DNA of 49,814 nt from Nonomuraea cypriaca. Lineage in GTDB: Bacteria; Actinomycetota; Actinomycetes; Streptosporangiales; Streptosporangiaceae. The position numbers were made by a program, and so were the translations under genes. Shown in pieces: positions 1 through 9,457 of the stretch; the stretch's first letter is position 1, and each line of letters opens with the position of its first letter. The notes under the pieces are model-generated. The model was not told the origin of the DNA. It saw only the letters and a program-made list of their open reading frames with translations, and made no database searches. The DNA is taken from positions 1-49,814 of the forward strand of contig NZ_JADOGI010000059.1 of the NCBI RefSeq assembly GCF_015645445.1, written 5' to 3'.

Positions 1-9
1 TCTCCAAAA
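1..9 (-). rRNA. 16S rRNA, first bases only (gene continues outside the window)
   Basis: Read on the minus strand, the left edge ends in TTTTTTGGAGA. This matches the 5' end of actinobacterial 16S rRNA, which continues GTTTGATCCTGGCTC beyond the window. The typical rRNA leader element and a consensus promoter lie upstream in the right order. Only about nine bases of the mature gene are visible, so the call rests on context; the exact mature end is approximate. Confidence 0.72.
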
Positions 10-190
10 AATGCCTGGAGGGAATGAAAATCCCAACCTTCAAAAGGAATCCGTCAAACCAATGACGGGGTCATACATGTAAAACATGCACTGGCTTTTA
101 ACACACTGTTGAGTTCTCAAGAAACGGACGCGTATATCCCCACCAGAACCACTTTCGAAGCCCTGATGTAGGATGCGTACACATTTCGTT
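10..190 (-). other. rRNA operon leader with conserved boxA-like element
   Basis: Leader of the leftward rRNA operon. At 107-126 the minus strand reads CCGTTTCTTGAGAACTCAAC, then AGTGTGTT. This TTGAGAACTCAACAG element is found in actinobacterial rRNA leaders, where it belongs to the antitermination and processing region. The leader is visibly richer in A and T than the flanking genes. No protein gene is supported here. Confidence 0.75.
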
Positions 191-196
191 TCCTTC

Positions 197-226
197 AGAT
201 TACCAGATCTGGACGATCCTTGTCAA
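197..226 (-). promoter_or_regulatory. rRNA operon promoter, proximal (near-consensus)
   Basis: Minus strand: -35 TTGACA (221-226), an 18-base spacer and -10 TAATCT (197-202). This is close to the consensus for the main vegetative sigma factor and sits about 190 bases before the 16S gene, as expected for a strong rrn promoter. Confidence 0.8.
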
Positions 227-278
227 ACCGCCCGATCCGGGATCTTCCGGACTCACCTCTCTTCGAGGCAACCCTGCT

Positions 279-308
279 AACTTACTCCAACTTTCGGCCC
301 TTGTCCAA
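279..308 (-). promoter_or_regulatory. rRNA operon promoter, distal (weaker)
   Basis: Minus strand: TTGGAC (303-308), 18-base spacer, TAAGTT (279-284). It lies 82 bases upstream of the near-consensus promoter with the same spacer length, giving a tandem arrangement typical of rrn operons. The hexamers are weaker, so this is a moderate call. No clear terminator for valS is seen between its stop and these promoters. Confidence 0.5.
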
Positions 309-455
309 CCGCACTGCGGGAGGCAGCCCGGAAGCCGGAGTTTGATCAACGGGGTATCAGGACCAACCGGCCCTGCGTTGAAAACTCTAGCAGCCTCAAC
401 GCCGTTCAAGGTCCAGTGTTAGGTAACGAATGAACCTTCCCCGCGTGCGTACGGT

Positions 456-3020
456 TCAAACACCGAGCCCGGAGAGCTGAGCCTCCAGCCGTGCGATGTC
501 CGCGGACGCCTGCTCGGCCCGGCCCCTGACCTTGGCCACCACGTCCTGCGGCGCCTTGGCCATGAACTGCTCGTTGCCCAGCTTGGCCGCCACCTGAGCG
601 GCTTCCTTGCGGGCCGCCGCCAGATCCTTCTCCAGCCGCTTGCGCTCGGCCGCCACGTCGATGGCGCCGGCAGTGTCGATCTCCACGCGCACGCCGCCCA
701 CCGTGAGCCGCGCCGTGGCGTCGAACGACTCCCCCGGCTCCGTCAGGCGCAGCAGCGAACGGATGGCGGTCTCCTGCCCGGCCAGCGGCGTGCCGGCGAG
801 CCCGAGGCGGGCGGCCACCTTCTGGCCGGGCTTGAGCCCCTGATCGGAGCGGAACCTGCGAACCTCGGTCACCAGCTCCCGCAGCGCGTCTATCTCGGCT
901 TCGGCCGGGGCGTCGAGGTAGCGGGCATCGGCCACCGGCCAGGGCGCCACCACGATCGACTCTCCGCCCGTCACGGCCCGCCACAGCTCCTCGGTCACGA
1001 ACGGCACCAGCGGATGCAGCAGCCGCAGCAGGGCGTCGAGCACGTGGCCGAGCACCAGCCGGGTGTGCTCCAGGCCCTCGCCGAGCTGGATCTTGGCCAG
1101 CTCCAGGTACCAGTCGCACACCTCGTCCCACGCGAAGTGGTAGAGCAGGTCGGCCGCCTTGGCGAACTCGAACTCCTCGAACGCCGCGTCTGCGGTCGTG
1201 ACGACCTCCTGCAGACGCGAGAGGATCCACCGGTCGGCCGGGGTCAGTACGGCGTCGCCGAGATCCCCGACGGCGGCCCCGTTCATGAGGGCGAATCTGG
1301 TGGCGTTCCAGATCTTGTTGCAGAAGTTGCGCGAACCGGCCGCCCACTCCTCGCTCACCGCGACGTCGGCGCCGGGGTTGGCGCCGCGCAGCAGGGTGAA
1401 GCGGGTGGCGTCGGCGCCGAAGCGCTCGATCCAGTCGAGCGGGTCGACCACGTTGCCGAACGACTTCGACATCTTCTTGCCGTACTGGTCGCGGACCATG
1501 CCGTGCAGCGCCACCACACGGAAGGGCGGCTGGCCGTCCATGGCGTAGAGCCCGAACATCATCATCCTGGCGACCCAGAAGAAGAGGATGTCGTAGCCGG
1601 TGACCAGCACGGAGGTCGGGTAGAAGCGCGCCAGCTCCGGCGTGGCGGCGGGCCAGCCCAGCGTGGAGAACGGCCACAGGCCCGAGGAGAACCAGGTGTC
1701 CAGTACGTCGGGGTCCTGGGTGTATCCGGCAGGCGGCTCCTCGTCGGGCCCCACGCACACGACCTCGCCCTCCGGCCCGTACCAGACCGGGATGCGGTGG
1801 CCCCACCACAACTGGCGGGAGATGCACCAGTCGTGCATGTCGTCGACCCAGTCGAAGTAGCGCTTGGCCAGCTCGGGCGGGTGGACGCGGGTGCGCCCGT
1901 CACGCACGGCGTCGCCGGCCGCCTTGGCCAGCGGCGCGACGTTGACGAACCACTGCAGGGACAGCCGCGGCTCCACCACGGTCTTGCAGCGCGAGCAGTG
2001 ACCCACCGAGTGGACGTACGGCCGCTTCTCGGCGACGATGCGTCCCTCGGCGCGCAACGCGGCGACGACGGCGGGACGCGCCTCGAAGCGGTCGAGCCCC
2101 TGGAACGGCCCGTGCGCGGTGATCACGCCGCGCTCGTCCATGACCGTCAGCGAGGGCAGCGAATGACGCCTCCCGATCTCGAAGTCGTTGGGGTCGTGGG
2201 CCGGGGTCACCTTGACCGCGCCGGTGCCGAACGCCGGATCGACGTGCTCGTCGGCCACCACCGGGATCATGCGCCCGGTGAGCGGCACCTCCACGAGCGT
2301 GCCGACCAGGTGGGCGTATCGCTCGTCTGAGGGATGCACGGCCACGGCCGTGTCACCGAGCATGGTCTCGGCGCGCGTGGTGGCCACCACGATGTCGTCG
2401 GAGTAGCGGATCGAGACCAGCTCGCCCTCGTCCTCGCTGTGCTCCACCTCGATGTCGGAGAGCGCCGTCAGACAGCGGGGGCACCAGTTGATGATCCTCT
2501 CGGCACGGTAGATCAGCCCGTCGTCGAACAGCTTCTTGAAGATGGTCTGCACGGCCCGCGAGAGCCCGGGATCCATCGTGAACCGCTCGCGCGACCAGTC
2601 GACGCCGTCGCCGAGCTTGCGCATCTGGCCGAGGATCCGGCCGCCGGACTCCTCCTTCCACTCCCAGACCCGCTCGATGAACGCCTCGCGCCCCAGGTCG
2701 TGTCGCGACAGGCCCTGCCTGGCCAGCTCACGCTCGACGACGTTCTGGGTGGCGATGCCGGCGTGGTCCATGCCGGGCAACCACAGCGTCTCGAGCCCCC
2801 GCATGCGGGCGCGGCGCGTCAGCGCGTCCTGGATGGAGTGGTCGAGCGCGTGCCCGATGTGCAGGACGCCCGTGACGTTGGGCGGAGGGAGGACGATGCT
2901 GTACGGCTCGCGCGAGCTGCCCGGATCGGCGTGGAAGTAGCCTTCGGATACCCAGCGCTCGTAGCTTCGGGTCTCGACGTCGGCCGGGGTGTATTGAGTG
3001 GGCAGCTCTGGCGTTGTCAC
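456..3020 (-). CDS. valS: Valyl-tRNA synthetase
   Basis: Cytosolic class I aminoacyl-tRNA synthetase that charges tRNA-Val with valine and edits misactivated threonine. About 854 residues, normal for the short actinobacterial type. With the start used here, the ATP-binding HIGH motif is at about 54-57 (VLHIGHALD) and KMSKS at about 515-519. The last ~65 residues form the charged ValS C-terminal coiled coil that grips tRNA. The start is chosen at GTG 3020: family alignment expects the protein to begin just before PTQYTP, and a -10-like TAGAAT (3029-3034) ends eight bases upstream, suggesting a leaderless message. TTG codons at 3029 and 3047 are alternatives. The gene follows clpX but is separated from it by a terminator, so it is probably transcribed on its own. 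Confidence 0.97.
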   Translation of the reverse strand: MTTPELPTQYTPADVETRSYERWVSEGYFHADPGSSREPYSIVLPPPNVTGVLHIGHALDHSIQDALTRRARMRGLETLWLPGMDHAGIATQNVVERELARQGLSRHDLGREAFIERVWEWKEESGGRILGQMRKLGDGVDWSRERFTMDPGLSRAVQTIFKKLFDDGLIYRAERIINWCPRCLTALSDIEVEHSEDEGELVSIRYSDDIVVATTRAETMLGDTAVAVHPSDERYAHLVGTLVEVPLTGRMIPVVADEHVDPAFGTGAVKVTPAHDPNDFEIGRRHSLPSLTVMDERGVITAHGPFQGLDRFEARPAVVAALRAEGRIVAEKRPYVHSVGHCSRCKTVVEPRLSLQWFVNVAPLAKAAGDAVRDGRTRVHPPELAKRYFDWVDDMHDWCISRQLWWGHRIPVWYGPEGEVVCVGPDEEPPAGYTQDPDVLDTWFSSGLWPFSTLGWPAATPELARFYPTSVLVTGYDILFFWVARMMMFGLYAMDGQPPFRVVALHGMVRDQYGKKMSKSFGNVVDPLDWIERFGADATRFTLLRGANPGADVAVSEEWAAGSRNFCNKIWNATRFALMNGAAVGDLGDAVLTPADRWILSRLQEVVTTADAAFEEFEFAKAADLLYHFAWDEVCDWYLELAKIQLGEGLEHTRLVLGHVLDALLRLLHPLVPFVTEELWRAVTGGESIVVAPWPVADARYLDAPAEAEIDALRELVTEVRRFRSDQGLKPGQKVAARLGLAGTPLAGQETAIRSLLRLTEPGESFDATARLTVGGVRVEIDTAGAIDVAAERKRLEKDLAAARKEAAQVAAKLGNEQFMAKAPQDVVAKVRGRAEQASADIARLEAQLSGLGV

Positions 3021-3162
3021 AGTGACCAATTCTAGGGAGGCGGGCAAGCGGAACGCCCCACGGCCGGTTGCCGGGGGCCGTTCAGTATGCCGAATTCCTC
3101 TCGTGGCCGGAAGCGGGCGTCCGGCGATCGCGCAATTGTCCTACCCGGGGCCGCAACGCCGA

Positions 3163-3193
3163 AGCGCCCCGTGGCCGGAGCCACAGGGCGCTC
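3163..3193 (-). terminator. Terminator after clpX
   Basis: A 13-base-pair hairpin with a four-base loop, fully paired as minus-strand RNA if one G-U wobble is allowed (arms AGCGCCCTGTGGC and GCCACGGGGCGCT). It lies just downstream of the clpX stop and ends that transcript before valS. There is no long T run, as is common in high-GC actinomycetes. Confidence 0.7.
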
Positions 3194-3214
3194 GATGTGC
3201 TGGGAACCGGCCGC

Positions 3215-4498
<1,284 letters not shown>

Positions 4499-4682
4499 CC
4501 CAGATACTCCTTTGCGTGGGACCGCCCTGCTCCCGCGAGCAGTGTCTCCGGACATCCTCCGGACTAGGCCGAACCGCTCAGGTTTCGACGTTACCGTCTT
4601 CTGGGCCCTCAGTGAGCCCCCTAGCGGCGAGTCGCACCGGAACGTGCCCTATTGGGCAGCGCTCCGGCGCGTCACGTCTCGT

Positions 4683-5306
4683 CTAGGAAGCTACGGCCTG
4701 AGCTCGTTTCTTCCTGGACGGGATGATGTCATCGATCAGACCATACGCCTTTGCCTCGTCCGCGTTGAGAATTTTGTCGCGTTCGATGTCCTTGCGGACT
4801 TCGGCGGAGGGCTTGCCCGTGTGCCTCGCCACGATGTCCTCGAGGAGGGTGCGCATGCGGAGGATCTCACGGGCCTGGATCTCGATGTCGCTTCCCTGAC
4901 CGCCACCCTCGGTGGACGGCTGGTGGATCAGCACCCGGGCGTTGGGAAGCGCGAACCGCTTGCCCTCGGTGCCGCCGGACAGCAGCACGGCCGCGGCCGA
5001 GGCGGCCTGGCCGAGGCAGACGGTCTGGATCTCCGGCCGGACGAACTGCATCGTGTCGTAGATCGCCGTCATGGCGGTGAAGGAGCCGCCCGGCGAGTTG
5101 ATGTAGATGCTGATGTCACGGTCGGGGTCGAGCGACTCCAGCGTCAGCAGCTGGGCCATCACGTCGTTGGCCGACGCGTCGTCGATCTGCACTCCGAGGA
5201 AGATGATGCGGTCCTCGAAGAGCTTGTTGTACGGGTTCATCTCCTTCACGCCGTAGGACGTGCGCTCGACGAACGAGGGGAGAACGTAACGGCTCTCGAT
5301 GTTCAT
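4683..5306 (-). CDS. clpP2: ATP-dependent Clp protease proteolytic subunit ClpP2
   Basis: Serine protease subunit of the Clp machine; in actinobacteria ClpP1 and ClpP2 form mixed two-ring barrels. 207 residues. The catalytic triad is S103 (GQAASAAA), H128 (IHQPS) and D177 (ERDKIL). The N-terminal stretch MNIESRYVLPSFVER is typical of the second actinobacterial ClpP. It starts 11 bases after the clpP1 stop, so the two are co-transcribed and probably translated in balanced amounts. Expression probably follows the clpP1 promoter region, which carries a candidate ClgR operator. Confidence 0.97.
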   Translation of the reverse strand: MNIESRYVLPSFVERTSYGVKEMNPYNKLFEDRIIFLGVQIDDASANDVMAQLLTLESLDPDRDISIYINSPGGSFTAMTAIYDTMQFVRPEIQTVCLGQAASAAAVLLSGGTEGKRFALPNARVLIHQPSTEGGGQGSDIEIQAREILRMRTLLEDIVARHTGKPSAEVRKDIERDKILNADEAKAYGLIDDIIPSRKKRAQAVAS

Positions 5307-5317
5307 GTCAGCTCCCC

Positions 5318-5950
5318 CTAGGAAACCGGGCCCTGTGAGGGCACCTGTCGCGCGCTGCGGACCACATGGTCGATGAAGCCGTAGTCCACGGCCTCCTCGG
5401 CGGTGAACCAGCGGTCGCGGTCGGAATCGGCCTCGATCTGGTCCAGCGGCTGCCCCGTGTGGAAGGCGATCCGCTCGGCCAGCGTCTTCTTCACGTAGAG
5501 CATCTGCTCGGCCTGGATGGCGATGTCGGCGGCGGTGCCGCCGATGCCGCCCGATGGCTGGTGCATCATGACCCGGGCGTGCGGCAGGCCGAAGCGCTTG
5601 CCCCGGGCACCGGCGGTGAGCAGGAACTGCCCCATGGAGGCGGCCATGCCCATCACGACGGTGGAGACGTCATTCGGCACGTATTCCATCATGTCGTAAA
5701 TCGCCATGCCGGCGCTCACCGAGCCCCCCGGCGAGTTGATGTAGAGCGTGATGTCGCGGTCGGGGTCGTCGGCCGCGAGCAGCAGCAACTCGGCGCAGAT
5801 CCGGTTGGCGATCTCGTCGTTGACCTCCTGCCCGAGCACGATGATGCGCTCGCGGAGGAGGCGCTGGTAGAGCTGGTCTTCAAGCCGGAAGGCGGAGCCG
5901 TTCTCACGGCCTCGAGACTCAGGCTGATAGAAGGTCGGCGGGCTGGTCAC
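5318..5950 (-). CDS. clpP1: ATP-dependent Clp protease proteolytic subunit ClpP1
   Basis: First proteolytic subunit of the mixed ClpP1P2 barrel. With the GTG start at 5950 it has 210 residues, matching the family. The catalytic triad is S105 (GMAASMGQ), H130 (MMHQPS) and D179 (SDRDRWF). The start is chosen because a GGAAGGTGA ribosome-binding region precedes it and the protein then begins VTSPPTFYQ. An in-frame extension to 6367 is Arg/Pro/Gly-rich and not conserved in style, so it is rejected. Candidate ClgR operator at 6040-6053. The gene leads the clpP1-clpP2(-clpX) unit downstream of tig, whose transcript ends at a strong hairpin. Confidence 0.96.
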   Translation of the reverse strand: MTSPPTFYQPESRGRENGSAFRLEDQLYQRLLRERIIVLGQEVNDEIANRICAELLLLAADDPDRDITLYINSPGGSVSAGMAIYDMMEYVPNDVSTVVMGMAASMGQFLLTAGARGKRFGLPHARVMMHQPSGGIGGTAADIAIQAEQMLYVKKTLAERIAFHTGQPLDQIEADSDRDRWFTAEEAVDYGFIDHVVRSARQVPSQGPVS

Positions 5951-6039
5951 AGCGTCACCTTCCGATGCGTCGTAATCGATTGGCTTTGCTTGTGACCTTA
6001 ACGCGCGCTGCCCACAGGTCATGCCCGGTCCCCCGTACT

Positions 6040-6053
6040 GTTCGCTGACGGCG
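6040..6053. promoter_or_regulatory. Candidate ClgR operator upstream of clpP1
   Basis: The bases GTTCGCTGACGGCG fit the GTTCGC-N5-GCG operator that I recall for ClgR, the activator of clp genes in Streptomyces and relatives. The site ends 90 bases upstream of the clpP1 GTG. The clgR gene is not in this window. The match is by eye only; the core is short, so chance occurrence in GC-rich DNA is possible, but the position is right. Confidence 0.55.
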
Positions 6054-6261
6054 CATGTTCCACGACGCCGGGGGCTGCGGAGGCGCTCGTGGCGGTGTGT
6101 GACCGCGCCTGGCGAGCCCTGAGAGGGCGAATCCACGCGCGGTGGCCCGTGCCCGGCGGTCGAACAGGGTCCGGCCGCCACACGTCGCCACAAGCCCCCT
6201 GAGCGCCCCGGCCGGCCCGGCGCCCCAGGCGACGCCCACTCACGAGAGTCGAGGAAAGGCC
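6054..6261. other. Intergenic stretch between clpP1 and tig: no gene seen
   Basis: The interval from the clpP1 start to the tig stop is 364 bases. Apart from the candidate ClgR site and the tig terminator I find nothing I can name. The frames crossing it are Arg/Pro-rich and look non-coding. The clpP1 promoter must lie here, but no convincing -35/-10 pair is visible. Confidence 0.5.
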
Positions 6262-6293
6262 GAAGCCCCCGGACCGAGCGGTCCGGGGGCTTC
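6262..6293 (-). terminator. Terminator after tig
   Basis: A perfect 14-base-pair hairpin with a four-base loop (arm GAAGCCCCCGGACC, loop GAGC). It lies just past the tig stop codon. Very stable; it should isolate tig from the clp genes. Confidence 0.85.
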
Positions 6294-6314
6294 GGGATGC
6301 GCTGGGCGGTTTGG

Positions 6315-7691
6315 TCACGCCTCCGGCTTGTCCTCGGCGGGAGCCTCCTCCTCGGCGACCTCTTCACCGTTGATCTCGGTGTAGATCGCCTTGAGGTCCA
6401 CCTCGTTGCCCTCGGTGTCGACGACCTTGGCGGCGTCGCCGAGCACGGACTTGGCCTTGTCGCGGACGATCTCGACCATGGCCAGCGTGAGCTGGTCGTT
6501 GTCGGCGAGGTGCTGGGCCAGCTCGTTGGGCTGGACGCCCATCTCCATGGCCCGGCGGACGACGAAGTTGGTCAGCTCCTGCTCGGAGACGCCGAGCTCC
6601 TCGGCCTTGACGATCTTGTCCAGCACGAAGCCGACCTTGAGCGCCTTGGCGGAGCCGGTCTCGAACTCGGCGAGGCGCTCCTCCTCCGTCGTCTGGTAGA
6701 GGCGGAAGAAGGCGTCGCGGCTCAGGCCGCTCTCCGCGATCTGGTGGTCGAGGTTGTGCTTGCGGGCGTCCATCTCGGCCTTGAGCGCGCTGTCCGGGAG
6801 CGGGATGTCGATCTGGTCGAGCAGGGCGTCGAGAGCCTTGTCACGAGCCTGCACGACCTGGTCGATGAGCTTGTTGCGGCGGGCCGCCTCGCGGATGCTG
6901 GTCTTGAGCTCGTCGAGCGTGTCGAACTCGCTGGCGAGCTGGGCGAACTCGTCGTCCAGCTCCGGCAGCACCTTCTCCTTGACCGACTTGACATTGATGA
7001 TCACGTCGGACTCCTCGCCGGCGTTCTCACCGCCCACCAGTTCGGTCTTGAAGCTCTTCTCCTCGCCCGCGGACATGCCCTCGAGCGCGGCGTCGAGGCC
7101 CTGCAGCACCGAGCCGGCGCCGACTTCGTAGGAAACCTCGTTGGCCTGCTGCTCCTCGATGTTCTCGCCGTCGATCTCGGCGCGCAGGTCCATGACGACG
7201 AAGTCGCCGCCCGCGGCCGGCCGCTCGACGCCGGTCAGCGTGGCGAAGCGCTGGCGCAGCGCGTCGAGCTGCACGTCGACGTCCTCGTCAGAGACCTCGG
7301 CGGCGTCGACCGTGACCTCGACGCCCGCGTAGTCGGGGACCTCGAAGTTGGGCCGGATGTCGACCTCGGCGGTGAACTCGATCTGCTCACCATCGTCGAT
7401 CTTCGTGACCTCGATGTCGGGCTGGCTGACCGGGAAGACGTCGACCTCGTCGACGGCCTGGCCGTACAGCTTGGGCACCGCGTCGTTGAGGGTCTCCTCC
7501 AGCACTACCGCCCGGCCGAAGCGCTGCTCGATGATGCGGGCCGGAACCTTGCCAGGCCGGAACCCGGGGACGCGCACCTGCTGCGCGACCTTCTTGTACG
7601 CCGCATCCATGCTCGGGCGCAGCTCGTCGAACGGCACCTCGACAGTGAGCTTGACCCGGGTCGGGCTGAGCTCCTCGACAGCGGTCTTCAC
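6315..7691 (-). CDS. tig: Trigger factor, ribosome-associated chaperone with peptidyl-prolyl isomerase domain
   Basis: Binds the ribosome at the exit tunnel and helps nascent chains fold. 458 residues, usual for actinobacteria. The ribosome-docking signature GFRPGKVP is at 43-50, the FKBP-type isomerase domain is central (about 155-240), and the C-terminal helical arms are followed by an acidic tail (EEEAPAEDKPEA). The start is GTG at 7691 with AAGGAG eight bases upstream. The tig-clpP1-clpP2-clpX order is the classic one, placing folding and degradation together. It has its own strong terminator. Confidence 0.97.
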   Translation of the reverse strand: MKTAVEELSPTRVKLTVEVPFDELRPSMDAAYKKVAQQVRVPGFRPGKVPARIIEQRFGRAVVLEETLNDAVPKLYGQAVDEVDVFPVSQPDIEVTKIDDGEQIEFTAEVDIRPNFEVPDYAGVEVTVDAAEVSDEDVDVQLDALRQRFATLTGVERPAAGGDFVVMDLRAEIDGENIEEQQANEVSYEVGAGSVLQGLDAALEGMSAGEEKSFKTELVGGENAGEESDVIINVKSVKEKVLPELDDEFAQLASEFDTLDELKTSIREAARRNKLIDQVVQARDKALDALLDQIDIPLPDSALKAEMDARKHNLDHQIAESGLSRDAFFRLYQTTEEERLAEFETGSAKALKVGFVLDKIVKAEELGVSEQELTNFVVRRAMEMGVQPNELAQHLADNDQLTLAMVEIVRDKAKSVLGDAAKVVDTEGNEVDLKAIYTEINGEEVAEEEAPAEDKPEA

Positions 7692-7856
7692 GGAATGGTC
7701 TCCTTGATCAAGCTACGAGTGATCGCGGGCGCGTCCATCGGTTTCGGCTCACGCGCCGCGCCCACATGAGCGGCGTTGGGCATGCTCCGCCACGGCGGGA
7801 TCCAACGCCGTGGCCAGTCTAGGGCAGATGCGTACCCAACAACGACGCCGCCGCCG

Positions 7857-8723
7857 TCAGAACTCGTCGGCGATCGTCCGCAGCAGCTCGATCGTCTCGT
7901 CAGGAGTGGTGCTCACGGCGCAGAGTCGTTCCATCACCTCGGTGTATCGGTCCACATCCTCACGCTTGTCCAGGTACAGCGCACTGGCGAGTTGCTCGAC
8001 GTACACGACGTCCGGCAGGTCGGCGTCGGGGAAGCGCAGGATGCTGAACGCCCCGCCCTCCGCGCTGTGCCCGCCGAAGCTGAACGGCATGACCTGGATC
8101 GTGATGTCGCTCTGGCGCATCAGGTCGATGAGGTGCTCGATCTGGGCCCGCATCACCTCGACGCCGCCGATGGGGCGGCGCAGCGCGGCCTCGTCGATCA
8201 CCGCCCAGAAGACGGGCCCGTCAGGCTTGTCGAACATCCGCTGGCGCTCCAGCCGGAGATCCACCCTTCTGGCGATCTCCTCCGCCCCGATGCCCGCCGT
8301 CCCGGCGGTCACCACGGCCCTTGCGTACTCCTTGGTCTGCAGCAGTCCCGGCACGAACTGGACCTCGTAGGTCCTGATCCTGGCGGCGGCCTCTTCGAGT
8401 CCGACGTACGCCTGGAACCACGTGGGCAGGACATCGTTGAACCGGTGCCACCAGCCCGGCTCGTTGGCGGTGGCGACCAGGTCGAGCACGGCGGAGCGGG
8501 CCTGATGATCCACGACCCCGTACAGGGTCAGCAGGTCCGCCACGTCGCGTTCTTTGAACCCCACTCGGCCCAGCTCCATGCGGCTGATCTTGGATTCGGA
8601 GCCCCGGATGAGGTGGCCCGCCTCCTCACGAGTGACGTTCTTCGCTTCCCTGAGCTTGCGCAGCTGGGAGCCCAGGAGGATGCGCAGCGCCGTCGGTCCG
8701 GAACCCGGCTGGTTCTGCGTCAC
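7857..8723 (-). CDS. XRE-family DNA-binding regulator with C-terminal DUF5753-type domain
   Basis: Cytosolic transcription regulator of a family greatly expanded in actinomycetes. About 288 residues: a helix-turn-helix at roughly 17-70 (LRKLREAKNVTREEAG ... ESKISRMELG), then the DUF5753-type region with the characteristic WWHRFNDVLPTWFQAYVGLE, YEVQFVPGLLQT and FDKPDGPVFWAVIDEAALRR segments. The GTG start at 8723 is chosen because TAGGAGGC (8727-8734) precedes it by four bases. It is divergent from an RsbW-type ATPase gene; this pairing is common in Streptomyces relatives. The repeats between them are probably its operator. Its ligand and targets are unknown. Confidence 0.9.
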   Translation of the reverse strand: MTQNQPGSGPTALRILLGSQLRKLREAKNVTREEAGHLIRGSESKISRMELGRVGFKERDVADLLTLYGVVDHQARSAVLDLVATANEPGWWHRFNDVLPTWFQAYVGLEEAAARIRTYEVQFVPGLLQTKEYARAVVTAGTAGIGAEEIARRVDLRLERQRMFDKPDGPVFWAVIDEAALRRPIGGVEVMRAQIEHLIDLMRQSDITIQVMPFSFGGHSAEGGAFSILRFPDADLPDVVYVEQLASALYLDKREDVDRYTEVMERLCAVSTTPDETIELLRTIADEF

Positions 8724-8834
8724 TTTGCCTCCTATCAAGGTCCGCACACACAGTGACACCACATTGCCGGGTATGACAAGGTCTCAACCTCGTGTCCGAT
8801 TCGGAGATCTACCCCTAAAAACGCCCCTTGCTCC

Positions 8835-8858
8835 TGCACATTGCACTTGCACGTGCAT
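8835..8858. promoter_or_regulatory. TTGCAC repeat cluster, candidate XRE operator
   Basis: Copies of the motif lie nose to tail with a six-base step: TGCAC at 8835-8839, TTGCAC at 8841-8846, TTGCAC at 8847-8852, then GTGCAT at 8853-8858 on the opposite face. It lies in the divergent XRE/ATPase region and looks like an array of regulator half-sites. The binding protein is inferred from position. Confidence 0.45.
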
Positions 8859-8899
8859 TTGGGTCTTGCAGCAGCCGCGATCGTGACCCATGATGGCCT

Positions 8900-8933
8900 A
8901 GTGCATACTGGGATATTGGCCCAAACATGCACT
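8900..8933. promoter_or_regulatory. AGTGCAT/ATGCACT dyad, candidate operator of the ATPase gene
   Basis: Inverted arms AGTGCAT (8900-8906) and ATGCACT (8927-8933) flank a second inner pair, TGGG/CCCA. The outer arms carry the same GCAC core as the repeat cluster about 50 bases away. The dyad ends 31 bases before the ATPase start codon, where a regulator could block or assist transcription. Confidence 0.45.
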
Positions 8934-8964
8934 GACTTAGGCTAAACGGGGAGGTATCGGCAGC

Positions 8965-9441
8965 ATGGTGGAGGATCCTCTGACCACTGCCGATTGCCTG
9001 CAGATCACCCGTGAGGTCGGTTTCGACCACCTGCTCATGGGCGGGAAGCCGTACACGACCTCATGTCCTCTGCCCTTCCAGGCCGACTCCGTGCGGACCG
9101 CCAGGGACGTGACCCGCGCGACGCTGCGGCGGTGGGGGTTGCACGACCTGAGCGACGACGCCGCGCTCGTGGTTTCCGAACTGGTGACGAACGCGGTCAG
9201 GTACGCGATGTACGCCCCGGGACGGCACGAGATCGAGCTGCTGCTGATGCGGGTGGCCCCGCACGTGCTGCTGGCCGTGGCGGACCCGAGCGACGAGGTG
9301 CCGCGGCCCAAGGAGCCCGACTTCGTCTCCGAGAACGGACGCGGCCTTTACATCGTCGAAACCTACAGCCAGTGCTGGGGCTGGGACCCGCTCGCGCGCG
9401 GCGGCAAGGCCGTCTGGGCGTTGTTCCGCACCGACCACTGA
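8965..9441 (+). CDS. RsbW/SpoIIAB-type ATP-binding protein (putative anti-sigma or partner-switch kinase)
   Basis: 158 residues with a single histidine-kinase-like ATPase fold. The N box is ELVTNAVRYA (about 73-82), the D/G1 box VAVADPSDEVPRP and the G2 region NGRGLYIVE. Such small cytosolic ATPases bind sigma factors or their antagonists and can phosphorylate a serine on the partner. The ATG at 8965 has GGGGAGG upstream. It is divergent from the XRE regulator, the pair conserved in many actinomycetes, and no sigma factor or STAS antagonist sits beside it, so its partner is unknown. A PP2C-type phosphatase that could oppose it lies at 18680. Confidence 0.85.
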   Translation: MVEDPLTTADCLQITREVGFDHLLMGGKPYTTSCPLPFQADSVRTARDVTRATLRRWGLHDLSDDAALVVSELVTNAVRYAMYAPGRHEIELLLMRVAPHVLLAVADPSDEVPRPKEPDFVSENGRGLYIVETYSQCWGWDPLARGGKAVWALFRTDH

Positions 9442-9457
9442 TTCGCTTCCCTCGGCT

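Noticed and set aside
200..409. A 69-residue reading frame on the minus strand
   Set aside because: It lies over the rRNA operon promoters; no ribosome-binding site and its composition is not protein-like.
4499..4555. N-terminal extension of ClpX
   Set aside because: The internal GTG has a strong ribosome-binding site and matches the normal family start.
5951..6367. N-terminal extension of ClpP1
   Set aside because: Arg/Pro/Gly-rich, crosses the candidate ClgR site and the tig terminator, and makes the protein far too long.
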